DNA of 64,000 nt from Cydia pomonella (taxonomy: Eukaryota > Arthropoda > Insecta > Lepidoptera > Tortricidae): positions 10,106,001 through 10,170,000 of the forward strand of contig NC_084703.1 in the NCBI RefSeq assembly GCF_033807575.1, given 5' to 3'. The notes under the pieces were generated by a model, which saw only the letters and a program-made list of their open reading frames with translations, was not told the origin of the DNA and searched no databases. The position numbers and the translations under genes are program-made. Positions 11,041-22,770 of the stretch are shown one piece after another (positions within the stretch are counted from its first letter, which is position 1; each line of letters begins with the position of its first letter).

Positions 11041-12703
11041 ACCCATCTATATGTCTCGCATGGTTGTTAAAGTTGTGAAGTGATTATTCGTGAATAAAAG
11101 AAACAGATTGGGTCAATTTGATGGACACAGCAGTTAAAACACTGTGGTGCGGAAGGCTGGCGATATTTTGCTTAATTTAAGATCTGATCGGAATGAGGAA
11201 GATGGATCGGTACCTCGGATGTACAGTATATGTATTGCTGTTTCTACCATCCTTAGCAGGACTGATGCATGTGCACGGGGATGTAATCAAAGAGTAAACA
11301 TATCGAAAGCTGCCACGAAAAGCGGACTTACTGTGTTGCGTGCCGTTAAGCCTGAGGACACCACGTATATGACCCTTCGAAATCTTAAGTTTTTCAAATA
11401 GATAAGACGGCTGTTAATCGCGAATGACTCCAAAAAGCAATGATGCAAAGTGTAAGGTAGGTCTGGCAGACATATTTAATAGGTTATAACGGTTTAAAAA
11501 TGGTGTGATGTGAGAACGGCAAGAAACAGAAAAGAAAAGCATTTTGAATGCGTTGAATTAATACCGAGGTACTCGCCAGCATCCACCCCCCAAAGGCGGT
11601 ATCAGTGTAGCTCAATTTAGACAGAATAAAGTGTGGCAAAAATGTTTATGCGTAAATCGACGTGAATAAAATCACGGACGCGATATAATACTTTTAAAAC
11701 TGTTGCTGACAACTTGACTGTCCCAACATATTTAAACTAGATTATTTCACACCAGGCGCGATATAAACGCACCAGAGAATGATAAGAAGAATAAAAACCA
11801 CTTTGCAAACAAAAAAAACAGAGTTCATTTTGACTCAATATCTGCTTGATAAATCGAAATGAACGGTAAGAAAAGGTGCCTTGAATATCACATCACTTGT
11901 TTTGGATTTGACGGTTCGAAGTGGGAGCCTGATTTGACAAGTCTGTTGAATGTCCAATTAGCATAAAAAAAGGAGTGTGGTCGAGTTTTAAATAGATTCT
12001 ATTTTACATTCTGATTTGTGATTATATAAAAATAGCGTGATTCTCCCTTGGCTGGGGAGGGCTGCCGGACATGAAGTGGGTGCACCCAGAGATGGACATA
12101 TCAACAGTGGCCTTAATGGATAAGCGAATAGATTTAAAGCGAATACTTAACATAGTAGATTACTGCGAGTAATATTCAGTAAAGAGAAGTAGTGGGAATT
12201 TAGGTTACATACACCCGTTCGGATAAGATGGCCGCATTTGTCTGTGTGGTAACTATCATTGCATATAAAAAACGTATGTTCTTTTCGTTCTCGCGGTCGT
12301 CGCAGTGTTCAAAACAGTTACAGTTGTTTACGTCTGCTGTAGTAATAGTTGTGACACTTGAAGTGGTGAAATAGGTTATTATGTTAATAACGATGTCAAA
12401 AGAGCAAAGTGACAAAGTGACAGAGCGAATCACAGATGGTAGTTACAGATGGGATAAACCTATCGCGAACGGAGCTCTCGCTGTTTAATAATACCGATAT
12501 TTGATATCAGATCGCATTGCCACTCACTGACACATGGGCCGCATGACGCGGTCTCTTCTCGTGACCTAAATTGCAACTAGAGACTGCTCGGAGCAATCGA
12601 GAACCGTACGCGCTGGAGTGTAAGAAATAACATTGGTCATGGGTTGACGGAGAGACCAGTAATGGACCAAATATGACAGGTCGCAGCCGTGATCCCACTC
12701 AGC
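11041..12703. other. LTR-element interior, no recognised content
   Basis: No retroviral-type domain is seen. Frames at 11144-11401 and 12200-12433 are short and unlike any known family. Base composition is moderately AT-rich. Confidence 0.4.
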
Positions 12704-12874
12704 TTAGCTCAGACATCGATGGACGCTCACACCAGTTTCAGAATCCTGCTTTCAATCAGTTTAGCACGGAAATTGATCAGTATTCAGATCAGTCTTAGGA
12801 TCCTGTTATTATTTGGCTCAGCACAAACATTGATGAATGCTCAGACCAGACTCAGAATCCTGTTCTTTATCAGC
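12704..12874 (+). repeat. 57-bp minisatellite, three diverged units
   Basis: Units 12704-12760, 12761-12817 and 12818-12874 share a phase-locked 'agaatcctg' or 'aggatcctg' core at 12740, 12797 and 12854, plus an upstream 'gctcag/gcacg' block. Because 57 is divisible by three, one plus-strand frame stays open through all units, giving 19-residue repeats with the shared core (S/R)(F/L)RIL. The repeat lies about 280 bp before the 3' LTR. Coding is not implied. Confidence 0.75.
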
Positions 12875-13143
12875 TCAAGACAGATCACTCACAATCACAA
12901 CTCAACTCAGACCAGATGCACGATTGGATCGATCTCAGAAACGCAGTGTCTCAGCACATTTCTGTAACGTCATCAGAAATTGCACAAAGTCTCAGGCCGT
13001 GCCGATTCACGACGCAAAGGGTGAACCATGCGGTTCGAGAAAACACATTGTTATTCACAAGTGTTCTTATTATCTAGTTGTTGATTTATTTATATGTTTG
13101 CCTATAGACATCTAATTTCAATTAAGAGTAGCATTTTCTTTCT

Positions 13144-13152
13144 GGGCGGGAG
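13144..13152 (+). other. Polypurine tract-like sequence
   Basis: The bases gggcgggag lie directly against the first base of the 3' LTR, where plus-strand priming by a polypurine tract is expected. A single C interrupts the purines. Confidence 0.55.
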
Positions 13153-13730
13153 TGTCGCCAACGTATTGCGAACCCGCTAATATTTGCCAACGTCATGGAG
13201 TAGATGGCGCTAGTAGTCACGTTTAACTTAAGTAACCGCTTCGAGGTTATTGGGATTTTTTGAGGGAAGGTGAGAGGGTAGATGAGAACGACAGTAGGAA
13301 AAAGGAGGTTGTGTGCGAACAGATCGACGCGGCAGTGATATTTGCTTTTAGATCAAGTCAAGAACGTTCTTATGGTGTTATTAGAATAATGATGTGTCTC
13401 TAGTATATTGTGACCAACGTTATCAGTACTCAGAGTGAACAGTGATCCAGTGAGGCTAATATGAACTTAAGGTAAACTTTGTGTGAGGAAAGGGGTCGCT
13501 ATAAGGGGAGGTTTGGAGGCGACTATTAAGCTCAAGAAACCAGGTGGATAATCATGTGATACTCATGTTATATGTAGGTAATAAAGTCGGACACCAGCAC
13601 AACTCATATCGTCATCTCACTAACATCCAGGCCTCGTATAGGTATGTAGTACATTTACATATCGCTTTCCAGTATCCGTAAAACCATTAGCTCATTCGAT
13701 AGGTTAATAAGTATGGTGAGCTTGACGACA
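13153..13730 (+). repeat. 3' long terminal repeat (578 bp)
   Basis: No difference from the 5' LTR was found on reading through it. It is followed directly by the right copy of the target duplication (acttg, 13731-13735). Its own TATA box and polyadenylation signal lie at 13500-13505 and 13580-13585. Confidence 0.93.
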
Positions 13731-13735
13731 ACTTG
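13731..13735. repeat. Target-site duplication, right copy (ACTTG)
   Basis: Matches 5115-5119 exactly. Removing 5120-13735 would restore the pre-insertion locus, with the CpG-rich 5' region of the signal-peptide gene joined to the sequence from 13736. Confidence 0.9.
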
Positions 13736-16387
13736 TTTTATTACTTTTATTTTTCTTTAATAATCTTGCTTAATGGTCTATTCCTTTGCTCGATGAAACT
13801 TCTTAAATTTCCTTTTCGAACATTAATCGTACCCGCAAACAGTTTTCTCAATGTTTGTCTTGCATCGGGTACACGTGTCACTTTATTAGCGGTAGCCTGT
13901 GTGAGCGATCATAAGTTTTAAATTATTATGCGCGAAATTATAATAACGTTTTGCGGTCGCTATTAATAATATTATACGCCACCCCCTTATTAATAAAGGC
14001 GCTACAAGCCCCAAATAGCTAATAATCGTTTGTCTTAAGTTTGGACTTAAGTATTATATTTTTATGAAAGGGAGAAAACATACATTAACTAATTGAGGAT
14101 TATGATTAAGGGGTAAGAATCTAGTTTTAAAATACACTATTTTGTTACAAAACCAAATTGCCAAGAAAGTGAGTGGGTAAGGAAAATTCTGATACCATTA
14201 ATATCGGGAAAACAAGCAGACGACACTTTTTACGTCACTTGTTTTATTCAAACTTTTAATATACCATGTTGTAGCGCGCTTATCGTTAAAAATAATCCAT
14301 ACTTAAAAAGTCGTTAAAGCAAATCGTTATGTGAATATTTTTAATAAAACGCGCCACGCGTCTCCTTAAGCGATGCACCCACTCACCAGAATTATCACGC
14401 TTTTCCGGGAGTTCGCAGCTTGCCAAATATCTAGTCATAAATTATTGTTGTTTGACGCATTACGGCAGAATCTATTGCATGTTGTTATATATGCTCTTTA
14501 TGTTAACATGCTCCGTTAAATACCATTACTCGTCCATAGTAGATATGCAGGGATTTGTAATTGAAAGCGTGGTGTACCCAGTCTAGATATAAGTAATTTT
14601 AGTTCGATTTTCTATCTAGCTAATTTTATGGAACTGAGTAACCAGTTCGTAAGATGAATAAACTAATTAAGGTGCTAAAATGAAGTAAAAAAAAACGAGT
14701 AGCTTGGTAATTTAAGCGATAAGAGCATACCATAGGCACAAAGTACAATCTTTTAAGTACTTTACTAATGGGTATACGTTATACGGTTACATGATTACGT
14801 AAAGCTTGGTTGACGAGATACAAATCCAATACTGAAAGTAATATAACAATTTGGAAGTAGCGTTATATTTTAAAGTCCTTGATTGTGTGTGTGGTTTGTG
14901 CCTTATTCAAAGTAGAAACTTTGAAATTGAAATTATCACAGCGGTAAAGTTAGAGGGTTGGCTGACCCTGCCTGTATTACACTCGCTATGTCTATATCAA
15001 TAACTGTGCTTGACCGACGGTTTCTGCAAAGGGATCAATCAGGGGGTGTTAATCTATCTAATGTCAGAAAGTCCTTTTATGTCGAGCGGAACATGTTTCA
15101 TGCAATATAAGTAACTGTAAGGTATCTCAATCTTCAAAGAACGGTAGTTAAAGTTAGATATGCAGTCTAGGACTAGTCAAAGAAAGCAATCAAAGTGTAA
15201 AAACGGAACAAATTTATTAATAATTTGAGTTTCAAGAAACTCCAACAATGGAACTCCAACAACAACTACTTACATACCTATTGCAAACGTTCAGCAAACA
15301 AACAATGGCGCTGTACGGACTCGCTTCATAGCATAATAGGTTACGGTTATTTTCAGTTGCACTAAAAGTAACTCCGAGTCTGGATGGCTACCTGATACCA
15401 GAAAATCTCGTAGACTTTCAAGAGGTGAAACTTGGCGTCATTGGTCTTGTTGATTTTCAAAGTAATCCGTTGCGCACCTCTCAACGAATGACAAGATATG
15501 AGTCGTCAAACAGCGTTTCTTACTACGTCCCCGCTAAACTATCCATGACTCCATGATGGCTAATCAATCTGTACCAATCAGCTCCCGCCACTTATTTAGA
15601 ACGTTGTACGTGTACGCAACGACGACTCTATATTGCGAGTAGCCAGATTTTACAAGAGAAGAAATATGGCTGGAATGGGAGGAATTCGCTTTTGAAGTAT
15701 AAGATAGACATAAATACATATGCGTTTCCGGATCCTGTTCCATATTTCAAATAAGGTCCGTCTATTCACTCTTTTCAATACAGCTAAGCGATATATAAGA
15801 TAATATTTATAGCGTATATTTTACCGCGAATATAGTATTTAGTGAAAACGCATTTTCTCTAGTAAAAACTAGTCTCCCAAAACGCCTCTGTAAAAAAGTT
15901 TTAAATGGGTTTCCTAAAAATAAAATGTTTTTAACAAGTGCCTTGCTGAACAGTACTTATAGTTATGAGTGTTATGACTAGCGATAAAGCTTATTTTTTT
16001 GAGTTAACATTATCAAATATAAAAAAGTCGGTTTCAGCGCTCGCTTTCCGCTGCCTTGATACCCTCTTTTCCACGCTCGTTTCGCTCGTTCGGCTTCGCT
16101 AACTGTCTAGTCACGGTTAACCTTGCACGCTTCTCCTTGCTTCGCTCGTCTAGTAACTAGTTTTAACTTGTGAAAACATGTTTTTCCTAATCTAAACTAG
16201 TTTTAACCGAAATTATATTAACCATAAGCTATTGAAAAAAGATTTTAAACAGAACTTTGTAGTCAAGTCCGACCAAAGAAATTCTGAGCCGGCAGGATAA
16301 TATAAGTGGCCTACCTGGATACTTTATGCATAATTTATTAATAAATTAACTTTTGCAGATAAAGCTGTATAATTTGAATATATTAAA
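13736..16387. other. Non-coding stretch
   Basis: This is sequence that lay upstream of the minus-strand gene before the LTR element inserted. No exon is recognised. A GC-richer block at about 16030-16150 with 'cttcgctcg' motifs resembles 47010-47055 ('cacggtta' and 'cacggtaa' contexts followed by 'cacgct') and is probably a repeat remnant. Confidence 0.4.
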
Positions 16388-16480
16388 CCGAGTCACGCAC
16401 GTATTTTTCTACGCTTCTACAAATTTGTACGGAGCCCTCGGTGGGCGAGTCCGACTCGCACTTGTCCGATTTTTTTTTAT
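16388..16480 (+). mobile_element. Interspersed element end fragment (family of 26462-27164)
   Basis: The segment ends 'gcgagtccgactcgcacttgtccgat' followed by a poly-T run. The same terminus, 'gcgagtccgactcgcactt', closes the longer element at 26462-27164. Only this end is preserved here. Confidence 0.6.
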
Positions 16481-16927
16481 AAGTTAAGGAAGGCCTCTTA
16501 GACCATTTTTACGTAGCAGCACGCACTTGGTACCTGCCCTCAATGCCCCATTAAAAAAATTCACCCTTTAAGATCAAAATGACCCAAAGAAGCAAGCCAC
16601 ATGCAACAGAACTTGAGCCACGTTCCACTGAACCCTAGCAGTTCGCGCTCGGTTTACTCATTTCAATATCCGCGCTTGGCGCTGCACAGTGACACTATTA
16701 ATCTCATTGTGAATCTGTGAACAGTGCATCGGTTTGTAAACAAGACGCCGCGGGCTTCGCGCCACACTTTGCATGTCGGCATAAAAAAGCGTAAAACCAA
16801 CATTCGGCATGGGGCACATATAATACGGGAATCGTCATTCGACATTTTCCTAGAAAGGAGTTTCCTAGAGCTGTGATGCAAATAAATGTGAATATCCCTA
16901 GCTATTTTACAATATAGAAACAATATA

Positions 16928-17480
16928 GAGAATGCTATTCTGTTAACTTGCTACGTGCTCAGAAGCCTGAGGGAGGAGCTCACGATCGACCAGCTCAAGG
17001 TGGTTTACTATGCGTTAGTAGAGTCCAAGCTAAGGTACAGTATCCTATTTTGGGGAAATAGCTACAAGCTAAATATTAATAGAACTCTGGTCGTACAAAA
17101 AAGAGTGATCCGAACCATTTTACGCCTTCCACAGTGGATATCCTACCGTGATCTCTTTGTGAAGTTGGGAATCTTGACAGTTCCTTCATTATATGTCTCG
17201 TTTTGTTGACTGCCCTTGTCAAAAAGATATCAAAGTACGAGTCTTCTGCAGAACGGGAGTCGCGCCTTAGATAGCGTACTAAAAACATTAGACCAACTTT
17301 CTGTCCTAGTTAACAAGTTGCAAGGCGTGAAAGCGTGCGTTGCGTTGCGTGAACTATCAGACTGTCAGAATCTTCAACAAGCTACCTGTAGAACTAAAAA
17401 TCATGACGGACTATGAACATTTTGGAAAAAATTGAAGATATTTTTATTGAGGGGGTGCTTTTACAGTATTGACGAGATTT
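16928..17480 (+). pseudogene. LINE reverse transcriptase, C-terminal remnant
   Basis: Part of a non-LTR retrotransposon polymerase, carboxy-terminal of the catalytic core. In-frame sequence at 16952-17203 reads YVLRSLREELTIDQLKVVYY, then ALVESKLRYSILFWG, then VVQKRVIRTILRLP. This matches the familiar YYALVESxLRYGIIFWG and VQKRAIRTI blocks of insect LINEs. After a frameshift near 17205, the family's terminal region reappears at about 17368-17440 as IFNKLPVELKIM, and a 'YSIDE'-like end at about 17465. Stops and frameshifts show it is inactive. It appears truncated on the left, as most LINE copies are. Confidence 0.75.
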
Positions 17481-17888
17481 TTGTGGATTTCCCACATTGA
17501 GCGATTGTTTGTATTGTCTTAACTGTATTAATGTTTTTATTTTATTTTATTCATAGGTACGTCGATTTGTTAAATTGTAGATGCGTAGTCTAAACTTATA
17601 TTTAAGACTGCGTATAGTTAAATTTTTTTATTTTCTGAATCTTTTAACTAAGAAACCTATAAATAGCTTGTATTCAATAAAACATATTTCGATATTTTTT
17701 GTTTGCACCATTTTTGAGAATAACTGTATATATGAATCGGTAGAAACGGTATTTTGCAGGATTTGTATAAAATTAAACGAACACCCAGGGTACGAGCATT
17801 CCTTACGTTGGCAATATTTTTTCAAGACAGGTTTAGGTCGAAAGACCGACAGAAGAACGACAAATTTAATAAATCAATATAAATTGGA
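17481..17888. other. LINE tail and AT-rich sequence
   Basis: T-rich sequence at 17520-17560 may be the remainder of the LINE 3' region. A frame at 17581-17910 has no family resemblance and biased AT-rich codons. Nothing else is recognised. Confidence 0.35.
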
Positions 17889-17928
17889 CATTCTTACACA
17901 AATTGACTGAGTCCCACAGTAAGTAAAT
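17889..17928 (-). mobile_element. SINE tail fragment
   Basis: The piece 'ggacattcttacacaaattgactgagtcccacagtaag' matches the 3' tail of the tRNA-derived SINE seen complete at 21007-21265 and 42616-42876. The tRNA-like head is missing. Confidence 0.7.
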
Positions 17929-18337
17929 ATAGGTAACTTGAAAACCACTTAGCTTAGATCCCTAGTTGACTGAGCTAAAAACACAATGAACATAATTAAG
18001 TAAGACCCCTTTCAAGCAATACATAAAATTATAAGCCGCTCTTATATAATTTTTTTTTCTATGCACGGTGCCTATAAGCATTGCGAAAGATTTTTTGGAA
18101 TTCGCCTAATTTCAGAGTTAAAGCCACTTACAAAAAAAAACATCTTTATATTGTTACTTAGTGCAAAACGCCTTATTGATGGCGATGTTGCCACTATGGG
18201 ACCTAGTCCAAATATCCTTATTGATAGATTTCAAAAAGCGACAAGTAACACTGCAAAAAATAGGTTTTACATATAATTTTAAGCGTCAAGTCTTAGTATT
18301 CTCTACATGCCCCGCACCAACTATGCTTCTCTGTTTG

Positions 18338-18440
18338 GCCTAAAGGTTGACTGGTAGAGAATGCCGCATGGCAATAAGTCCACCTTTTGTAACTGTATTT
18401 TTTTTAATTGTGCAATAAAGTTGAAATAAAATAAAAAATA
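18338..18440 (+). mobile_element. LINE 3' end with polyadenylation signal
   Basis: Starts 'cctaaaggttgactggtaga' and continues 'aagtccaccttttgta', ending with aataaa (18414-18419) and an A-rich tail. The same block appears at 47091-47240 as 'taaaggttagctggaagaga ... aagtccgcctttgta'. This is the 3' UTR of a LINE family common in Lepidoptera. The coding part upstream is not preserved. Confidence 0.65.
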
Positions 18441-20221
18441 GTTCAAATTCTTTTTTAGTTACAGTTTTACAAATAGCGTTTACATTTTATGTACAAATAC
18501 TTACATACAAAAAATCGAAAAATTTTTTTTTTTGTAATATTGATCTAAACTCATATAACATTTTTCCCTTCTTTTGGCCTCAGAAATGCGTGGTTAATCT
18601 CCCGGATTCCTCGTGGGCACTTTGTATTGTATAAGTTTCGGTGGGGTATATTAAAACAGCAAATGTCCCATGAAAAAGAAGGCACTTAAGTAAACTCATA
18701 AACTGGTTTCTAAATCGATGAAAAACAATACTAATAAGTACGTAAATATAAAAAATCTATAAATTTAGTCACCCTACATGATCAGTGTTGTCACTTACAC
18801 ACAAAAAATACGAAGTGATCATTAAGTAATTGATCAAAAAAAGCACTATTTTTTAAACTAATTTTCTCATAATAAACCTCACTTTGTCTTATTTTTACCA
18901 GACAAGTGTAAAACGTGTAATCTTGACATACTATCAAGTGAATTTCATGCGATGTTACAAATGAACACCTAGGGGCAATTAGATACTACAGGGCAAACGT
19001 GCAAATTTTAATGCATATGTAATAGCACTACCAGTCACTGCTGGCACCGGTCATTTCGTCGAGATTACTGTTCGTGTACAATCCGATGGTAGATGTACAC
19101 CAATTAAATATTCCCTGGCGCCTACAGTACATATGTATTTCGCCAAGTTAACTACGTATTGGACAGGAAATGAAAATTGATGCTTTAACTCCGTCTGTTT
19201 CTCTATATCAGCTTGTTTTCCTTTACCTTTTATAGGGTAACGGTCTTAATAAAGACCACCCTATAACATCATGTTTTTGTTTTTTTTTTTTGTACAGAAT
19301 TTTTAGGACTATATATTGGCGATGAGGTTTGAATTGAGGATTTTTTCAGTCTTGCCCGTTTTAGGGTTAAACACCATTTATTTGTGAATGGTCTGCATAC
19401 TGATGGCCATCGCCAAATAGTAATTTAATAAATTAATCCTACAACATTTTTTACAGAAAACAGAACAAAGAAATGACTGAATAAAAATGCTCAAAGCAAA
19501 AGATTCATGTTTTTATTCGACAAAGACTAGTAATTAGGATCCCGTAGAGGGCTACGTCGTAGCTCGTAGTTGGCTCTACGCTGTTCTTGTAGCGCTCGGC
19601 TAGTTGCCTCGTAATCATAAGATTGCAGTTTAAACGTTGAATAAACCATAACTTGTATTTAATTACATACCTTTACATACATGCCTTTAGCCAGCGAATA
19701 TATAAGGGCCAGGGACAGAATATTTCAAATTAGATTACGTCAATGTGTTTGTTCCATTTTACATTATTATGTCTATACACTGAGAAAGTGTGCAATCTGA
19801 TTATAAGGACCTTGTGCTCTGAAGCATTACTAAATGTTCTAGAGTGAATGATAGATTTTAGATACATTATGGCGTTTCACCTAGTGGAAGTAAAACTTGT
19901 CGATATTATTATTACTTAGCGACATAACGTACTTACTCGTGTATGAGATACCTGTCTACATTAAAAAAATTAAGTCGAAGTTTCCTCAACATCATGGGCT
20001 TATGGGCAGCTGACATGATTAAAATGACATGAATGGGTGAAAGAATATGATCAAAACGAAGTATATACAGTAGCCGGGGATACAAGTTCCTCCGCAGTCC
20101 CCGATCCATTATTAAAACTGTGGCACGTTTATTTCTGCCAAAGCTGCATGCTTCATTATAATAAAAATGTTTTGTTATTTTATTACGTAGTTTGTTATTC
20201 TTATTTCAATAGTATGTATAT
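18441..20221. other. Non-coding stretch
   Basis: AT-rich sequence without recognisable exons or well-defined repeats. A short 'gctacg/gtagc' rich patch at 19540-19600 is locally palindromic. Nothing else is supported. Confidence 0.4.
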
Positions 20222-20939
20222 TTAAGAGCCCGGTAACGATTTTAGAACAAAAATGTAAAATTGATAGATTTAGTCGTTGAAATTGTACACCTTTTGTTAC
20301 GTTATATCTATATAACAAGTATAGGTTTTATTAGCACGTCTTTAAATAATGAGGTCGCAAGCGTGCGTCTCCGGTAATATGTGACAAGAAGGGACAGTTT
20401 TTAAAAATTCATCATAACATGATGTATGTAAACATGGTGGTAAATTATATAAAATGATGAATTAGAACAGTTTTACCAAATGTTGTATATTGTTTTAGTA
20501 TCAAAAATTACTTTGAAATTAAATTGATCTTCAGAGATTTAGTCACTTGTTTTGAAGTAATTACTGGAGAAAATTTATTTCGTCTAACTTTCTTTTACAC
20601 TACTTCAAATTCATAATAACCAAAATGTAGTTTATCAAAGTTGAAGTACAGGATATGTGTAATACAAAATTACCGAACATTTTCCGAAATTTACAAACAA
20701 GAGCTTTAAATTTAATGCTTTACGCGGGTTTAAGTACCTAAACATCCATCAGAAAAAAATATATTACTAATTAAGTGGCCCTGTTTTAAAAAAAAAAATT
20801 ATTAAAATGAAAGATAACAAATTGCGCTAATAGAAACCAATACTTGTTATTTCTTATAGTTAACAAAAGGTGTACCATTTCATCAACTAAATCTATCAAT
20901 TTGACATTTTCGCGACCAAAATCGATAACGGCCTCTTAA
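20222..20939. mobile_element. Non-autonomous DNA transposon with ~110-bp TIRs and TTAA flanks
   Basis: The left end (20226 to about 20340) and the right end (about 20824 to 20935) are reverse complements over roughly 110 bp with scattered differences. Shared blocks include 'aaattgatagatttagt', 'gtacaccttttgttaa/c' and 'aacaagtat'. Outside the inverted repeats both flanks are TTAA (20222-20225 and 20936-20939), the target preferred by piggyBac-type transposases. The approximately 710-bp element has no coding frame, so it would be mobilised in trans. Diverged arms show an old insertion. Confidence 0.78.
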
Positions 20940-21006
20940 GGTATTATATATCTAATCTAAAACAATTTCCACCTGACGAGGCCTGCATTGTGAATATGTT
21001 AACTGG

Positions 21007-21265
21007 ATAAATATTATAGGACATTATTACACAAATTGACCAAGTCCCACAGTAACCTCAATAAGGCTTGTGTTGAGGGTACTTAGACAACGATATATAA
21101 AATATTTAAATATTTATAAATACTTAAATACATCGAAAACACCCATGACTCAGGAACAAATATCCATGCTCATGACACGAATAAATGCCCTTACCAGGAT
21201 TTGAACCCGGGACCATCAGCTTCGTAGGCAGGGTCACTACCCATTAGGCCAAACCGGTCGTCAAA
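21007..21265 (-). mobile_element. tRNA-derived SINE, copy 1
   Basis: Read on the minus strand, it starts with a tRNA-like head carrying Pol III promoter boxes: A-box-like 'tggcctaatgggtagtgacc' and B-box-like 'gggttcaaatcctgg'. A body with 'catgagcatggatatttgtt' follows, then an AT-rich tail ending 'gtgtaataatgtcctataat'. At least five other copies occur in the window (17889, 33355, 39268, 42616, 45064). The head does not fold into a proper acceptor stem, so it is not a working tRNA gene. Confidence 0.9.
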
Positions 21266-21354
21266 TTAAGTCGGATAGTTTTTAAGATTTTATTTCATAA
21301 TTTTATAATGTGTTTAATTAACTAGCTCCAACTAATTATATATTATCTCTACTT

Positions 21355-21500
21355 AATATTATAAATGCGAAAGTAACTCTGTCTGTCAATCTGTTACCTT
21401 TTCACGCTTAAACCGCTGAAACCCCGGGAAGGTTATAGGACAGTGTTTATTAATCATCATCATCATCATCCCACGCAGACGAATTTTCGGGCAGAATATA
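21355..21500 (-). mobile_element. Lepidopteran interspersed element, internally deleted
   Basis: One end reads 'tattataaatgcgaaagtaa' and 'ccttttcacgcttaaaccgc'; the other reads 'cccacgcagacgaattttcg'. These are the two ends of a very common lepidopteran repeat whose opposite end usually reads 'cccgcgacttcgtctgcgtg'. A (cat)n run at 21456-21470 marks where the middle has been lost. A related end lies at 31423-31455. The family name is not certain. Confidence 0.55.
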
Positions 21501-22583
21501 CTGCATATACGTACAATACACATATTTATTTAACAAAACCTAAACCTAAAAAAAAATTGTTAATTACTTAAATTATTATAGCCAGTATCAATAGTAGCAG
21601 ATAGATATTTTTTACATATAGAGACGTATCTCTTGCATTATTTTATTTATTTTTTATTTTATTCTCCAACAGGCAAAATAGTACAATAAAATAATTAACA
21701 GCTATCTATTCTACACTTATGACTTCCACTTATGACTAATATAAGTTATGATTGCTCAGACAAGACTTAATTTATTAGGTTACTACAACACCAATATATT
21801 ACAGAAATAATTCTATTAGAAGACTCGTATATTTACCATTAACATTTTTAAACGCTTTTACTTACATTTGTTTTTAACTTTTTTTATTATTATTTTTATC
21901 GCAGAAACAAACTGTTGAAGAAACATGTGGGTCATATCACGATCTACGCATTTTTCATTATAATTTTTACAATCTCGGACTAGGAACCTATTTCTTGCAC
22001 ACACTGTACGACACAATGGAGTAGCAAACAAGCTTACAGAACGAGTACGCCGATTCGGACATCTATATGATATTTTTGAGAGGAGATTATGAAATCGATA
22101 GGTACATTATCGAACAAAACAGTAAATTTTACTGTTCCGAAAAGACGGTAAATTTTACTGTTGCGAGTAGCAAAAGTGTAGTGACTGTTCGTTTATTTTT
22201 ATCGTTATTTCAAAAGTTAGAAATGTTTAAATAGTTAACGTTACTGTTTTATATTTACTGCTTTTCATATTGTACAATCAGTTAATCTTAATGAAAATCA
22301 CTTTAATGTGTTCTTTTGATGATGAATCTACGTGCTGCACAGTAAAAAAAAGCATGAGGTTAGAAAGTCTTGAAATTAAGAGAATGAATAAATGAAATTA
22401 CAGACGGCTAAAAATTACCCAAGCCGAAGTAACGTTCATTGACACATTTGGTTTAAAAATGCTTTTCACAGTCTACAGAGAAAATAGAAGTCGACAAAGT
22501 TTTGCTCAAACGGCGACTAAATAATTCGCAGTGTTGATTTCACAGATGGCAGACCTAGATTCCACTTAACATGACTTTCTCGG
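21501..22583. other. Non-coding stretch
   Basis: AT-rich with poly-T/A runs. No exon, TIR pair or known repeat was identified. Confidence 0.4.
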
Positions 22584-22589
22584 TTGCAG

Positions 22590-22770
22590 CCAGTTTTCCC
22601 TGATTTTACGACTGCTAGGCAAACACAAAGACGGTTGAGTGCTGAGGTTACTCTGCTAGAAGCAACGCGAACGGTGCAGCAGCTGCCACGCAGATACTTA
22701 AAACGCTCGCGTCGCGCCTCGACAACCGCCGTGTTAGTGTCACGCTTCGTTGCCGATCTACCCGTGTGTA
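22590..22770 (+). other. GC-richer block, possible exon or old repeat
   Basis: A 180-bp block of higher GC follows a pyrimidine-rich stretch ending 'ggttgcag' (22582-22589), which resembles a splice acceptor. The frame from there stays open for about 69 codons but shows no family resemblance, no clear codon bias and no convincing donor. It may be a degraded repeat. Coding status is unresolved. Confidence 0.2.

Larger units (their letters stand above)
5120..13730 (+). mobile_element. Complete non-autonomous LTR retroelement (LARD-like), 8.6 kb
   Basis: Two long terminal repeats, 5120-5697 and 13153-13730, read as identical along 578 bp. They start TGTCG, end CGACA and are flanked by the 5-bp duplication ACTTG. 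The 5' LTR is followed at once by TGGTGGAGC, a primer-binding-site-like start. The 3' LTR is preceded by the purine tract gggcgggag. These marks define an intact insertion in plus orientation. The 7455-bp interior has no frame above about 100 codons and no recognisable gag, protease, retroelement reverse transcriptase, RNase H or integrase. The only polymerase-like sequence inside is an unrelated, decayed LINE in antisense. Large non-coding interiors between conserved LTRs define LARDs (large retrotransposon derivatives), which depend on proteins from an autonomous relative. Identical LTRs imply recent insertion. The parental superfamily (Gypsy or BEL/Pao) cannot be decided here; 5-bp duplications fit either. 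Confidence 0.9.

Noticed and set aside
5120..13730. The 579-bp exact duplication (offset 8033) as an assembly error or haplotig overlap
   Set aside because: The duplicated unit has TG...CA ends, a TATA box and polyadenylation signal, a flanking 5-bp target duplication, a PBS-like start and a purine tract. All of these are expected of LTRs and unlikely for a mis-join.
17581..17910. A 109-codon plus-strand frame as a gene
   Set aside because: AT-driven residues, no family resemblance, and the end runs into a SINE tail fragment.
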